The notes beneath the pieces are model-generated. The model saw only the letters and a list, made by a program, of their open reading frames with translations. It made no database searches and was not told where the DNA came from. A stretch of DNA of 64,000 nucleotides from Euphorbia lathyris (Eukaryota > Streptophyta > Magnoliopsida > Malpighiales > Euphorbiaceae): NCBI RefSeq assembly GCF_963576675.1, contig NC_088916.1, forward strand, positions 22,729,501 to 22,793,500. Reading direction: 5' to 3'. Both the position numbers and the translations under genes were made by a program. How positions within the stretch are numbered: the first letter of the stretch is position 1; the number at the start of each line of letters is the position of its first letter. Positions 10,705 to 22,204 of this stretch are shown piece by piece.

Positions 10705-11967
10705 CTATGCTACAGCTTCCTCTCCTTCGCCCTTAATGCCCTCCTGGACTGCGGCGACTCCCTCATCTCCTCCGGTAGGAGGATCTACTTCAAGCGAATC
10801 CTCAACCCTTGAATCAGTAACCGCTTCAGTAACCTCTTCGGCGAGAGGTACCTCTTGCACAGGTTGAGAAACAGCTTGGGGTGCCTCTCCTTCCGCGGGC
10901 TGAATAGGGATCTCGCAGCTAATCGGAGGATTCTGAAGACTCTTCCAATCTAAGAAGAGTACCTCATCCATATCAGCATCCTCGGCTTCCAGCTTATCCC
11001 ACTCCCCAGTTAAATCCTTTTCAGGGATGGGATCCCCCTCGCGGTACGCAATCGCTACTCGGCTCCTTAGCATATGAAAGGCCTGATCGTGTGTCCATAC
11101 AAAAGGAGGAGTGCTCTTCAGGAACTTGATAACGGCGGATTCTTCCTTGCTGGGATACCCGAAGTTCAAACTCTTTACGTTGGGTCGGCTCCAGCAACGA
11201 AGGAAGTTCAGGTTTTCCTCATTAAACTTGATAAAAAAGTAAGATCGATCCCACTCGCGGACCTTGTTCAGCTTCTCATCAAAACTATAGTATCCGCTCT
11301 GGCGGATGAAAGTGAAATACCCCGCTGAGCTTTTGAAATGGTGGAGCTTGGAGAAGATTTTGGGCGAAAAGGGAACCTCCAAACAATCCGCCAAGAATTT
11401 GTCCAGAGTCAAATCGGCCCAGCCGTTAGGATGCAATTGCCCGGGCGCGATTCCGTAACCGCCTAGGACGGAAGCAATCTCATCCGCCAGTGGATAAGTG
11501 AAGCCGCAGATAATCTGGGCCACGAAAATAGTGAAGTACCCGTTTGGGAAATCGCCCGGTCCCCTATCCTCCCCAGGAATGATAGTCTCGAGACCTCGGA
11601 GCCAGGGATAATGCTCCCGCAAATCATCGATTGTCTCTTGACAAACCAGACTTCCCGACCTGTCCTTCTTTGGTAACAAACGAGGGGTTGGGACAGGTGG
11701 CGGAATCAACTTTTTGGGGTTAAAACCTAAACCCTCGTCGGTTATATTCGCCAGATGAAGGAAGTCGACGGGATGAGAATTACACCCAGGAGAGCTGGTT
11801 GAAGCTTCCTCAACCATCTTTTCGACCTCGTTAGAGACCTCGCGGACATAATCATCGTCAAACGGCGCGAAGTCGAGGTCTGACATGATCGATAAAAGGA
11901 AAACAGAAGCAAAAAGCCGAACAAGGAACAAATGTGAAAAGAAAAACTTACATGAAAAAGACAACAC
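10705..11967 (-). CDS. Antisense extra ORF of Tat element (putative gypsy-type transposon domain)
   Basis: An uninterrupted minus-strand frame of 420 codons lies between pol and the 3' LTR. The best start is probably the internal ATG at 11886 (MSDLDFAPFDDDYVREVSN); the upstream ATG at 11967 would add 27 mostly hydrophobic residues. The centre (about residues 120-260: GFTYPLADEIASVLGGYGI, GQLHPNGWADLTLD, AGYFTFIRQSGYY) resembles the plant domain often labelled 'putative gypsy type transposon'. The C-terminus is acidic and Glu/Pro/Val-rich, probably disordered. Antisense ORFs in this position are known from Tat-lineage elements; their function is not established. It has no stop or frameshift, unlike the sense gag-pol of the same element. 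Confidence 0.75.
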   Translation of the reverse strand: MLSFSCKFFFSHLFLVRLFASVFLLSIMSDLDFAPFDDDYVREVSNEVEKMVEEASTSSPGCNSHPVDFLHLANITDEGLGFNPKKLIPPPVPTPRLLPKKDRSGSLVCQETIDDLREHYPWLRGLETIIPGEDRGPGDFPNGYFTIFVAQIICGFTYPLADEIASVLGGYGIAPGQLHPNGWADLTLDKFLADCLEVPFSPKIFSKLHHFKSSAGYFTFIRQSGYYSFDEKLNKVREWDRSYFFIKFNEENLNFLRCWSRPNVKSLNFGYPSKEESAVIKFLKSTPPFVWTHDQAFHMLRSRVAIAYREGDPIPEKDLTGEWDKLEAEDADMDEVLFLDWKSLQNPPISCEIPIQPAEGEAPQAVSQPVQEVPLAEEVTEAVTDSRVEDSLEVDPPTGGDEGVAAVQEGIKGEGEEAVA

Positions 11968-12137
11968 AGTGAAGTGACGGGATTAAGAGGTCAACGCCGG
12001 AAAAGAAGTAACGGAATTAAAAGGTCGACGCCGGAGAAAACGAAAGAGGGGAAATGCACAAATTCAAAACTTTGAAATAATCGGACAAAGACGAAGCGTC
12101 CCCTATAAAAAGACCCTAAAAGGGCTCTTGCTAGACC

Positions 12138-12151
12138 AAGGGGGAGGCATG
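12138..12151 (+). other. Polypurine tract of the Tat element
   Basis: AAGGGGGAGGCATG ends directly at the 3' LTR start (TGATAACC at 12152), the expected plus-strand primer position. Confidence 0.8.
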
Positions 12152-12617
12152 TGATAACCCGCGAAGCCCAAAACGGGTTATATTCATTTCGCAAGCCCAG
12201 CCCATATTAAAGCCCCATGAGCTAAGATTGGACGGGACCCGAATGAAGGAAGCGGGCGCAGCGAGTAAACCGCCCCGAATTCCTAAACGGAGCGTCAAGA
12301 CTCCCACTCAAAACCACGTTCGTTGCCATGAAAGCCACGAAAGGGACATGGCCTAAAAAGGGGTAACCGCCCTCAGAACGTGGCCCACTAAGGAGTAACC
12401 GCCCTCGGCGGTTACCCAAAAAACACCTATAAAAGGCCTTAAGAATAAGGGGGGAGGTACGTTCACATTTTTTCCCACAAAGCTATTGCTAAATTATAGA
12501 CTCATTTTTACAAAAACTGACTTGATCGTCGGAGAGTTTTCCCGGAGATCCTGTCTCCGGTTTTGTTTTGCAGGTAACTCCGGCAAAGAATATCAAAGCG
12601 GATCCAGCAAGTTATCA
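12152..12617 (+). repeat. 3' LTR of the Tat element
   Basis: This 466-bp LTR is the same length as the 5' LTR, with four substitutions between them. TATA box TATAAAA lies at 12428-12434, and target duplication TTTAT follows at 12618-12622. Confidence 0.95.
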
Positions 12618-12827
12618 TTTATAATTAAAATTATCATTTCGTGTTCGATTCGTATTAAAAATTCCGAAGGCAATGTGAAAAAGGAAAAGTAATTTTTGAT
12701 TTCATGATTCTATGGATTTATTGTGCTAGTAATAATAACAAGATAAAAGTATAAAAATAAACCTTGTGGTTTGGTCAATTTGCAAACATAATTCACGTTG
12801 GTTTAAGAGTTAACAAAGAAGTATCTT

Positions 12828-13787
12828 GAGATTGATTTCGTTAGCAAAGACAATCTGAACTGACTAATGGTGTTAAAAATGATGGCATGGAAAATTAGAG
12901 GGACATTTTTATCCTTTCATTTATTTTATATTTTTATTATTTATTTTATTTTAAAATCACATGCCTTAACCAATCCAACTAACTGACACCTCACCATCTT
13001 CCTAAATACTTCTCTCTCTCTCTTCAACCTTTCCTCTTTCTCCACATACCTATTTTTCTCTAAAAAAATTACTAAACAACAATGAATAACAACAATTCCA
13101 TTACATGATCCTAAACGTTATCTGAGGAATTCAACAAATCATCCTGGGAATTCCTAACAGAATAGAATTCATCTGACCTTAACTTCCAAGCTTTGCTAGA
13201 CACAGAAATGGGGGATTCCACAAAAAACATCCATAAACTAGACGATAAAAATGTTGAAGTTATCATCAATAGTTTTCACGAATTAGGTATTTACAACAAG
13301 AATTGGGGAACAAAGTATGGCTAGTTGGACCAGTTTTTCTATGTAATCGGAACGTTGAAGTTATCACTCTAAATGAACAAACTATTCCCAATTGGCTTTA
13401 CGACAAATTTTTCTTTACTTAAATTTTGGAAGTGTGGCTCAGACGGCTCCTCAACAGCTCCCGAAGATTGTTGTCGGACTAGAGGCTTCTAGTGACCAAT
13501 TTTTGCGGGTATAATTCATGAAAGGGGTAGGATTAAAGAGAGAGTGTGCATTACTTAGTAAAGAGGAAAGATGAGAGAGAGAGAGGAGATGATGAGGTGT
13601 CAATTGATGATTGGGTAAATGGTAAGATTTAAAAAATAAAACAAATGAAAGGACAAAAATATATTTCTGACCATTTGACTTTGACTGTCATGTCATCTTT
13701 TTTAATACCATTACCTAGTTTAGATTCATGTCATCTTTTTTAATACCATTACCTAGTTTAGATTGTTTTTGCTTACAGAATCAATCC
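12828..13787. mobile_element. Fold-back / long-TIR element, probably non-autonomous MULE
   Basis: Diverged inverted arms: GAGATTGATTTCGTTAGCAAAG at the left end pairs with the reverse of CTTACAGAATCAATCC at the right end, and similarity continues through TGACACCTCACCATCTTCC and its inverted partner near 13585-13600. Arms are about 250 bp. A 38-bp unit is tandemly duplicated in the right arm (13689-13726 and 13727-13764). A short frame from an ATG near 13208 encodes about 38 unrecognised residues and is not supported as a gene. The upstream ACCTTGTGGTTTGGTCAA (about 12764) may be the true left end; no clean target duplication was found. Confidence 0.5.
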
Positions 13788-15070
13788 AATGTTATTGAAC
13801 TCAAACCGGACCAACCGATTTAACCAGTTAAATTGAGAACCAGTGAGAGTTCCGATCCGAATTACACCGGTTTGTTGCATTTGCAACAAACCAGATAAAA
13901 CCAGAATCAGATTGGAAATTGGTAGTTCGATCGGTAACCGGTGTGATCCCGGTTTGTTAAAAAACACTTTCATGAACATAATAATTTTTTGCTCACAACA
14001 CTGTGTAGGTGCGTGAGAAGCTCTCACTATACATGCAATTGTTTGGTTTGTTGTTGAAGCATTATATACAACACTTCTCTTGGATTACTTTCTTATCTAC
14101 CGATGTGGGAAACATTTTATCTTCAAAACCCTCTAATCTGATTGACTATTTCCTTTGTTTTCTGTGAGAGATTTTTTTTTTTTTTTTTACATAGTTATTA
14201 ATTTTTTATTGTTGGTTTTTTTTTATGTTTTTTATAGGTTCTTCTTATTAGTTCTTAAAAAAAAATTATTATTAATATACCATACCATAGTTGGAATATA
14301 TAAAATTTATAAAAATAATTTCAAATCAATTATATATTTAATATATATTATTTATTTATTCCGGTCCGGCCAATCTGCGCCATCCAATCCGATCAACTGA
14401 TCCCTGACCCAGTTATAAATCCGATTTGACGTCCGATCCGGTTCTGATGATATTGGATCAATCTGAAAATATCTCTTTATCAACTTTTAAATCACATGCA
14501 TTATGTTTACAAATAGACTAAATCATAAAGTTTATTTTTATACTTTTCCCTAATAACAATTCCACCATTATTAATCTCACCTGAATCAAATCGGAGGTGG
14601 TAAAAAAAGAAATGGAGGTTGTTTGATATAAATTAGGGTGCGTAAATTATTTATTACTTTTTGTATTTTATTCTATTTACACTAATATATAGACAAAATT
14701 TTAAATATAAGTCATGTGTATTGCTGATTTGGAGATAATATGTCTATCATTGTTTTTCAGAAAAAAGACGGAAGTTCTCACCATTAACATTTTGATTGTT
14801 TACCTTATATTGATTAATAAACTTCAATTTTATTATATAAACATGAATTTATATATATAAGGAAAAAGAAAGAAGAAGAAAGGAGAAAGGAAGAAGATGA
14901 AGGAGAGAAGAATGGAAGAGGAAGAGAAAGGTAAAATTTCTAAGAAAACTGTCAAAATAAATTCTGTGAATACGATCAATGGCAGATGTAGAAAATAACA
15001 TTGGCAATGGTGGGATATTGGGGCAACGACGGGCAACCGTCATGGTCTAAATGTCATTTGCTTTTTTTTT
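13788..15070. other. Gene-free AT-rich DNA with repeat traces
   Basis: No coding sequence is recognised. Inverted Cys-free 'CCGGT' rich segments at 13797-13950 and 14361-14460 (AACCGGACC..., TTCCGGTCCGG...) suggest a degraded transposon. A T17 run lies at 14172-14188 and an almost pure purine tract (GAAAGAAGAAGAAAGG...) at about 14862-14930. Confidence 0.4.
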
Positions 15071-15135
15071 AGAACATCTCTAATACAAGATGCTTGTAAG
15101 GATGTTTGTTGATATAAAATGTAGGTATTTGAAAT

Positions 15136-16650
15136 TGTCACGTCCGTGTTTAAATTTCTAAAATTTATATTTTGATATTAGTATATATTATAATTATTAG
15201 GTGTGTGATTTTTATTTAGTGCTGTAGGAAAAGTTTGAAGTTAATTTGATGGTTCTAGGTGTAAATTAAAAGTTTAGGATAATTTTTAAAAGATTATATA
15301 AAGATGGAGGATCATATATGATATTTACCAAATTTGAGATATATATCTCAAACTCAAATCAGGCGGTGATGAATATCATCTGTTTCTTTCTTTTTCTTTT
15401 TCATTTTCTTTTATATTTATCATCAGTTTTCTCTGAACCGTTTCTTCACTGTTTTTTGATTTACGGAGATTCGACCGTCCGAATCACTTGAAATTTAAAA
15501 TATAGCATCCTTATGCATAGATCTAAGTCCTAACCGAAAAGTTTTTTAGTTTCGGCAATGTTTGGAGGGAAACATCTTAGACAGGATTTAGAGGAGAATT
15601 GAGCGGGTGTATTTTAGCCAAGGTAAGTAACTATCAACTATATTTTGAGTTTTACGTATATAGATATATATATAATCAAAGAATTTTCAGAAATTGATAT
15701 TTAAGGATTATACGGGTATTTTATAAAATGGAGATTTTTCATGATTTTGCTTTTTATTGTGAAATTATGGTTCAGATGAAGCTATTGACTATGTTTCTAT
15801 GTGAATTTCAGATTTTACTTGATTATATTGATTTAAGGCTTCATTTGGTTGATTTACATATATACATATATGTTTTGGGTTTTAATGTATATATATATTG
15901 AATAAAAAGAATTTGATGATTTCTTAAGAATTGTTTTTGGATTGAGAAATCTGTTGTGGTTATTGTTGTTATTATTTTGGATTGAAGTCCAAATATGATT
16001 TTTATGAGTTGTGATATTTCGAAAGATTAAATGGTTTTGTCCATCTAGGATTGTCCGGGGTAGGAGTTGTATTTGTAAGACCATATCTAATGGCGATATG
16101 GCCAGAGTGCACGGCTGGTAGTCCTAACTGTTAGGCAAGGAACGAGATATAAATGAGATATCTCGATATTGTTATGATTGATGTTATGATCTACACGGGT
16201 AGAATTCGAGGATGGATACACATATACAACTTTGATTTTATGAACTTAAGTTTTGAGTATATTTTATAAGGTTTTGATGACTATCTTATAAACTTAAGTT
16301 TTGAGTATATTTTATAAGGTTTTGATTAAATCCCTTTATAAACGTATATATGTAGCTATGTTAAGTAAAGTTAGTTTTTATGGCTGATAGTTTCTTGCTG
16401 AGATTTTTGTCTCACGTTTTTAAATGTTTTAATGTTTTTAGGTGAGAAAGTACAGGATATAGAGCAGGTTACCGACCGGTTAGGCGAGGTTTGGAAGTTG
16501 GCTGCTTATTATTAGAATTATGGTTAGAACTTTGGTATTTCAATTGTAATATAATGATATTTGGATAAATTGGAGACTCCTAAGTATTGATTATGATCTT
16601 TCTATTTCACGCCCGATGCCGATTGAGGTCGTTTAGGGTCGGGTGTGACA
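15136..16650 (+). repeat. 5' LTR of the non-autonomous element
   Basis: This is a 1515-bp LTR. It holds an internal 48-bp tandem duplication starting at 16243 and 16291 (AACTTAAGTTTTGAGTATAT...). A minus-strand open frame of 76 codons inside both LTRs is low-complexity and not supported as a gene. Confidence 0.9.
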
Positions 16651-16653
16651 GTT

Positions 16654-16665
16654 TGGTATCAGAGC
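16654..16665 (+). other. Primer-binding site, tRNA-iMet type
   Basis: TGGTATCAGAGC lies three bases after the LTR end, complementary to initiator tRNA-Met. Confidence 0.9.
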
Positions 16666-18639
16666 TCTAGGTTAAATTCTTCGGACCTAAGGTTGAGGAA
16701 TATGAATATTTGGTGCAAGCTAAGAAATAATTTGAAATTTTTCGAGGATTTGATGGTTAGTAAAATATTGGGTGTATGAACATCTAGAGATAATAGATAA
16801 TTGTCTATATAGGTGTTGCGGGAGAATCAGATCCGTATCTTAATCTTATGATGCATTTTTCGACCAGATAGAGGCTGAATCTGTCATGGAGTCCTAAATG
16901 AAAGTTCTTTATTATTATCTTACGTTTCCAAGGGTTTTTGAATCGCCCTAATTGGACTCCGTATGAAAAAATTATGCTGAAAACGGCATATGTTGGTCAT
17001 TTTAGCGTTAAACCAGAATTTGGTTTTTGCTTTGATTTTTCTCCTTATTTGAGAGACATTGCTACTGGTTTACATGATAAGTTGGTCTTTTGAGGAATAT
17101 AGGAAATTGAGGAAATGATAAAGTGATAAATGGAAGATACTAGATCTGGGATTGAGGAAGATAAAATATGGAGGATTCATTTAATGAGTTTGGAAGTTGA
17201 TTAATGATTGAGAGATTATAACATGAATTTAGTGTATTATAGAATCTTAAGTTGAATAAATGAGATCTGAAATTTAAATTCATGTTTTATTGGTGAACTT
17301 CATTGGGTGTTGAGGTTTAGAATTATTGAGAGTTATATAAATGATGTTTAGAGAGATACGATGTTAGTGATCAATGAGAAGTAAAGTGGGAGAATATATT
17401 AGAGTTCATGATTTGATGATTAAATAGGAAAATTTGGTAAGCTTAAATAGTGTTTGAGGAAATAATTAAGATATGAATTTTGAGGACACATTTTTCTGAT
17501 CTTAAGCACAGTTTGAGGTAGGAAATTAAGAGATAAATATGATATAAGAGGATATAGATAATTGAAATTTTATAGTACATATATTGTTAATAGAAGTTAT
17601 TTTTAGTGGAAGTTTGTGTGATTATAGTTTAAGTTTATATAAGGATTAAATTGAGTGTTTATAGGTCAAATAAAAAAATCGAATGATATTATAGATTTAT
17701 TGACGTTTATGGGTGTAAAGATGTCATTTGGAGTTTGGAGGAAGAAAAAAAAACATCGATTATCATAATTTAGGTACTCTATATTTCTTGATTATATCGT
17801 TTGGAGAAACGATTAAAGTTTATTTGGTTGGATTGATAGTATATATAGTGATGATTATAAAAAAAATAGCAGGTTACCTTAATTGATTTTAAGGAGTTAA
17901 CTGGAGAATTATAAGAATGATATTGATATTAAAATTTTATAGAAATTAGTCTTATTGATAGGAAATTGTATCATCATAATGAGGTTTATATTGGTGATGT
18001 TGATGTTGAGGTTTATGAAATGACTCTTATACGAGTGATGATGATGTTGATGCTAATGATTGAAGATTATAATATAAATAGTTATTGGAGTGAAAAATTA
18101 TAGATTTAAGTATTATTATGATGAAATATGATTATAGGTGTATGATGTTTATTGATTGGAATTATTTGAAGTTTAAGACAAATATAAGATCGTACATATT
18201 AGCGGTTCAAAAGTGATATTTTTGAAGTCTATAGAACTCGGAAATAGGTGAAATATATTTGATATATATGCAATTGATGGAATCAATTGTGATTTAAATT
18301 TATTAAAGTGAGATTTGGTGCATGTTAGGAAAATACGAATATAAAGTGTATCATATCATATAAAATTGAATATATGATATTTGAAGTTTTATTGTAGATT
18401 TATTGGTGATGGAATTGACTAGATTGAAGTTTATGGTTACTAAGAGTTATGTATAAATAATTGTTACAGTGATGTGGATATGGATAAATGATGAAGTTAA
18501 TGGAAGGAAACATTAGAATTTGTGGTCTTATGATGATTATGGGGAATCTTGATAATTAGAAATAACTTCATGAGATTGGAGATTATTTGAGGAAGAAAAT
18601 TTAGATTAGAGAATGTGAATTTCGAGGACGAAATTTCTT
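16666..18639 (+). other. Internal region of the non-autonomous element, no coding capacity seen
   Basis: About 2 kb, very AT- and G/A-rich, with stops in all frames. No zinc knuckle, DTG/DSG, YxDD or integrase motifs were found on either strand. Confidence 0.7.
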
Positions 18640-18653
18640 AAGGTGGGGAGAAT

Positions 18654-20169
18654 TGTCACGTCCGTGTTTAAATTTCTAAAATTTATATTTTGATATTAGT
18701 ATATATTATAATTATTAGGTGTGTGATTTTTATTTAGTGCTGTAGGAAAAGTTTGAAGTTAATTTGATGGTTCTAGGTGTAAATTAAAAGTTTAGGATAA
18801 TTTTTAAAAGATTATATAAAGATGGAGGATCATATATGATATTTACCAAATTTGAGATATATATCTCAAACTCAAATCAGGCGGTGATGAATATCATCTG
18901 TTTCTTTCTTTTTCTTTTTCATTTTCTTTTATATTTATCATCAGTTTTCTCTAAACCGTTTCTTCACTGTTTCTTTGATTTACGGAGATTCGACCGTCCG
19001 AATCACTTGAAATTTAAAATATAACATCCTTATGCATAGATCTAAGTCCTAACCGAAAAGTTTTTTAGTTTCGGCAATGTTTGGAGGGAAACATCTTAGA
19101 CAGGATTTAGAGGAGAATTGAGCGGGTGTATTTTAGCCAAGGTAAGTAACTATCAACTATATTTTGAGTTTTACGTATATAGATATATATATAATCAAAG
19201 AATTTTCAGAAATTGATATTTAAGGATTATACGGGTATTTTATAAAATGGAGATTTTTCACGATTTTGCTTTTTATTGTGAAATTATGGTTCAGATGAAG
19301 CTATTGACTATGTTTCTATGTGAATTTCAGATTTTACTTGATTATATTGATTTAAGGCTTCATTTGGTTGATTTACATATATACATATATGTTTTGGGTT
19401 TCAATGTGTATATATATTGAATAAAAAGAATTTGATGATTTCTTAAGAATTGTTTTTGGATTGAGAAATCTGTTGTGGTTATTGTTGTTATTATTTTGGA
19501 TTGAAGTCCAAATATGATTTTTATGAGTTGTGATATTTCGAAAGATTAAATGGTTTTGTCCATCTAGGATTGCCCGGGGTAGGAGTTGTATTTGTAAGAC
19601 CATATCTAATGGCGATATGGCTAGAGTGCACGGCTGGTAGTCCTAACTGTTAGGCAAGGAACGAGATATAAATGAGATATCTCGATATTGTTATGATTGA
19701 TGTTATGATCTACACGGGTAGAATTCGAGGATGGATACACATATACAACTTTGATTTTATGAACTTAAGTTTTGAGTATATTTTATAAGGTTTTGATGAC
19801 TATCTTATAAACTTAAGTTTTGAGTATATTTTATAAGGTTTTGATTAAATCCCTTTATAAACGTATATATGTAGCTATGTTAAGTAAAGTTAGTTTTTAT
19901 GGCTGATAGTTTCTTGCTGAGATTTTTGTCTCACGGTTTTAAATGTTTTAATATTTTTAGGTGAGAAAGTACAGGATATAGAGCAGGTTACCGACCGGTT
20001 AGGCGAGGTTTGGAAGTTGGCTGCTTATTATTAGAATTATGGTTAGAACTTTGGTATTTCAATTGTAATATAATGATATTTGGATAAATTGGAGACTCCT
20101 AAGTATTGATTATGATCTTTCTATTTCACGCCCGATGCCGATTGAGGTCGTTTAGGGTCGGGTGTGACA
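18654..20169 (+). repeat. 3' LTR of the non-autonomous element
   Basis: A 1516-bp LTR preceded by the polypurine tract AAGGTGGGGAGAAT (18640-18653). The single indel relative to the 5' LTR is a C in a T-run near 18973. Confidence 0.9.
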
Positions 20170-20480
20170 GAAAGAGTGCATTGCATTAGAGTAACAATAT
20201 TGTTTAAATGATTATTATAATGTTACTATTTTTTACATCCCTTTAACATCCGTACTTTTCCTTTTTTAAAATAAAAAATGATTTAATTGTCTTCTGTTGG
20301 TGGAATTTTATGGTAATATTTATTATTAAAATAAATTAAATATAAAATAATTATTTGTATGCCTATAGTGATAACTTTTAGAGAATTTTTAGCATTGGAG
20401 CTTTAAAAAAAAATTGACAAAGGTAACGTGGATGAGAGAGAAAAATGCTTTGAAAAATGTTTGCATTGGAGATGTTCTTA

Positions 20481-21118
20481 GGGTTCGTTTGTTGTGTCGT
20501 AATGTAATTAAAGTCGTAATGTAATCAAAGTTGTAATGTAATGGAATGGAACAATGATTCTATTACCATGTTTGGTTGACAAATAAAAAAATAATATGAT
20601 GAAAATACAATTACCATTACAATACTTGCGTATTCTTAGTTAAATGTAATTATACAATTTTATTTACATAATTAAACTTAACAAAAAAAAAACATGAAAA
20701 ACGTGAAATTAATATATAGTTTTCCTTGTTTTTATAGTATTTTTTACATCTTTCTAGTTTTTCCATTTTTAACCGTTTTTCTATTTTCTCATGTTCTATT
20801 TTTTTTTTCTCTTTTCACATTTCGTTTTTTGTTCGTTTTCAGTTTTTGAGAAAGATGAGAGATGAGATTTGACAAATAAGAGGTTAGATGAAACTTTAAA
20901 GATAGAAATTAAGATACGTGCTTTGGATGTAATGAGAATTCTAATACATTTTTTTTATGTAACGGAGATTATAATAATTGTTGAACAAAAGTTAATATAT
21001 GGATTTCTCATTCCATTACAACAAAAGATTTAACATGCAACCAAACACGTTAATTACCTTTCAATGTAATGGGCATTGCATTACAAAGCTCATTACATCT
21101 TACCAAACAACCATTAGT
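20481..21118. mobile_element. MITE-like element (hAT-like wording)
   Basis: Inverted terminal wording: GGGTTCGTTTGTTGTGTCGTAATGTAAT at the left and ...CATTACATCTTACCAAACAACC at the right, with TAATGTAAT/ATTACATT blocks repeated in both arms. No coding sequence. Target duplication not resolved. Confidence 0.4.
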
Positions 21119-22204
21119 GTTTCGTTAGCCTTCCAACTTGTTTAAATGAATAAATGGCAAAAAACATCATAGGCCTCTTATCTTTCATTTTTTGGTTTAT
21201 TAAATTATTGATCTTTTATTTGTATATATTAAGTTCCTGATCATTTATTTTTGGTCTCATTAAGCCCTTTATGACCAAATTAGTAAGTTATAAATATCTA
21301 ATTATGTTAAAAAATACTTTATTAACCTCATATGTATTTGAAATTATTAAAAAAATAGATTTTTTACAGTTTAAATTAAGGTTTTTACAGTTTTCGAACA
21401 ATGAAAAAATACAAATTTGGAATGCAAGTGAACTGAATTACAGTATGTTTTAACCAAATTTTATGTTCAAATTTTTTTTTTGTGGATTGCTAAATACTGC
21501 CACCAAATTACTAGTTACCGCTCTCATTTGGATTTTTTTTGCACTTCTCATAATTTTGATAAAAAAAACTGAAAAATCTTTCTACAAAATCTCACAAACT
21601 CGAACAACGATAATTGAAATTATGAAAATAATTGATATGTGACAACCCGAATCCTAAAAATGGATGATTACGAGTCATAAACATTAAAATTTACATTTTT
21701 TTATAAAAAAATCATGAAAATAATGCATATTTTTTGTGACGATTAGTATTTTTCATCATAAAAAATTAGAGAATTTTGTGTTTTCCATCGTAAAAAATTG
21801 AACGATTTAACATTTTCCGTCACTAAAAAGTCTACAAAAAGTCTACAATTGTTCCTAGGCCAAATTTTGGTCTAGGAGGGTGCCGGATCCGACACCCTCC
21901 TAGACCAAAATTAGCGTTTTTCTCAAAAATTCAAAAAAAAAAAAAATTATCTAAAGGAAAATTGTCCAATTGAAGACGGTAAATAACAACATCCATTTTT
22001 TTTTTTTTATTTCTAATCGCTTACTAAAATTAAAATTAAATGATTATGTATCTAAATAAAAAAATCATCAAACAAATTTATTTAAAGTGAGTGATGTTTC
22101 TAAAATTACAAAAATTCACATTGATCGAGTGTGAATTTTTGATAGAAGAAAAACAGGTATGATAAATGAAGAATGAAGTAGAAGAAATACCTATCGCCAA
22201 GAAA
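21119..22204. other. Gene-free DNA: MULE arm remnant and 50-bp palindrome
   Basis: 21155-21290 (GGCAAAAAACATCATAGG...) matches the end of the Mutator-like element at 62820-63777 and is a solitary arm. The palindrome at 21863-21912 is listed separately. The rest is AT-rich without recognisable genes. Confidence 0.4.
21863..21912. repeat. 50-bp near-perfect palindrome
   Basis: Twenty-base arms (AATTTTGGTCTAGGAGGGTG and its exact reverse complement) flank CCGGATCCGA. Even the centre is nearly palindromic around GGATCC, so a hairpin or cruciform can form. Confidence 0.85.

Larger units (their letters stand above)
4011..12617 (+). mobile_element. Complete Tat-lineage Ty3/gypsy retrotransposon (8.6 kb)
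   Basis: Two 466-bp LTRs (4011-4476 and 12152-12617) differ at only four positions and are flanked by the perfect 5-bp target duplication TTTAT (4006-4010 and 12618-12622). The order is LTR, PBS, gag-protease-RT-RNase H-integrase on the plus strand, spacer, a long antisense ORF, polypurine tract, LTR. The extra 3' antisense ORF, the gag type and the second RNase H are hallmarks of Tat-type elements. Under 1% LTR divergence means a recent insertion, yet gag-pol carries five in-frame stops and one frameshift, so this copy must have been mobilised in trans or decayed unusually fast. Confidence 0.95.
15136..20169 (+). mobile_element. Young non-autonomous LTR retrotransposon, Tekay/Del-like ends
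   Basis: Two LTRs (15136-16650, 1515 bp; 18654-20169, 1516 bp) start TGTCACGTCC and end GGGTGTGACA. I count nine substitutions and one 1-bp indel between them. The internal part is only 2.0 kb and contains no recognisable gag or pol frame. Its last bases (TTCGAGGACGAAATTTC followed by AAGGTGGGGAGAAT) are the characteristic pol-end/PPT wording of Tekay/Del chromoviruses. Flanks GAAAT (15131-15135) and GAAAG (20170-20174) are a target duplication with one mismatch. The element must have moved with proteins supplied in trans. Confidence 0.88.
15071..20480. mobile_element. MITE-like repeat split by an LTR element
   Basis: AGAACATCTCTAATACAA at 15071 and TTGCATTGGAGATGTTCT ending at about 20478 are matching terminal inverted repeats. 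If the LTR element 15136-20169 is removed, a repeat of roughly 375 bp remains. Superfamily not determined. Confidence 0.45.

Noticed and set aside
13208..13322. Short ORF starting MGDSTKNIHKLDDKN inside the fold-back element
   Set aside because: Only about 38 codons with no recognisable family and no splice context; could be a captured fragment but unsupported.
15854..16084. 76-codon minus-strand ORF, repeated at 19373-19603
   Set aside because: It lies wholly inside both LTRs of the non-coding element, is low-complexity (runs of Asn, Ile, His) and matches nothing recognisable; duplicated because the LTR is duplicated.
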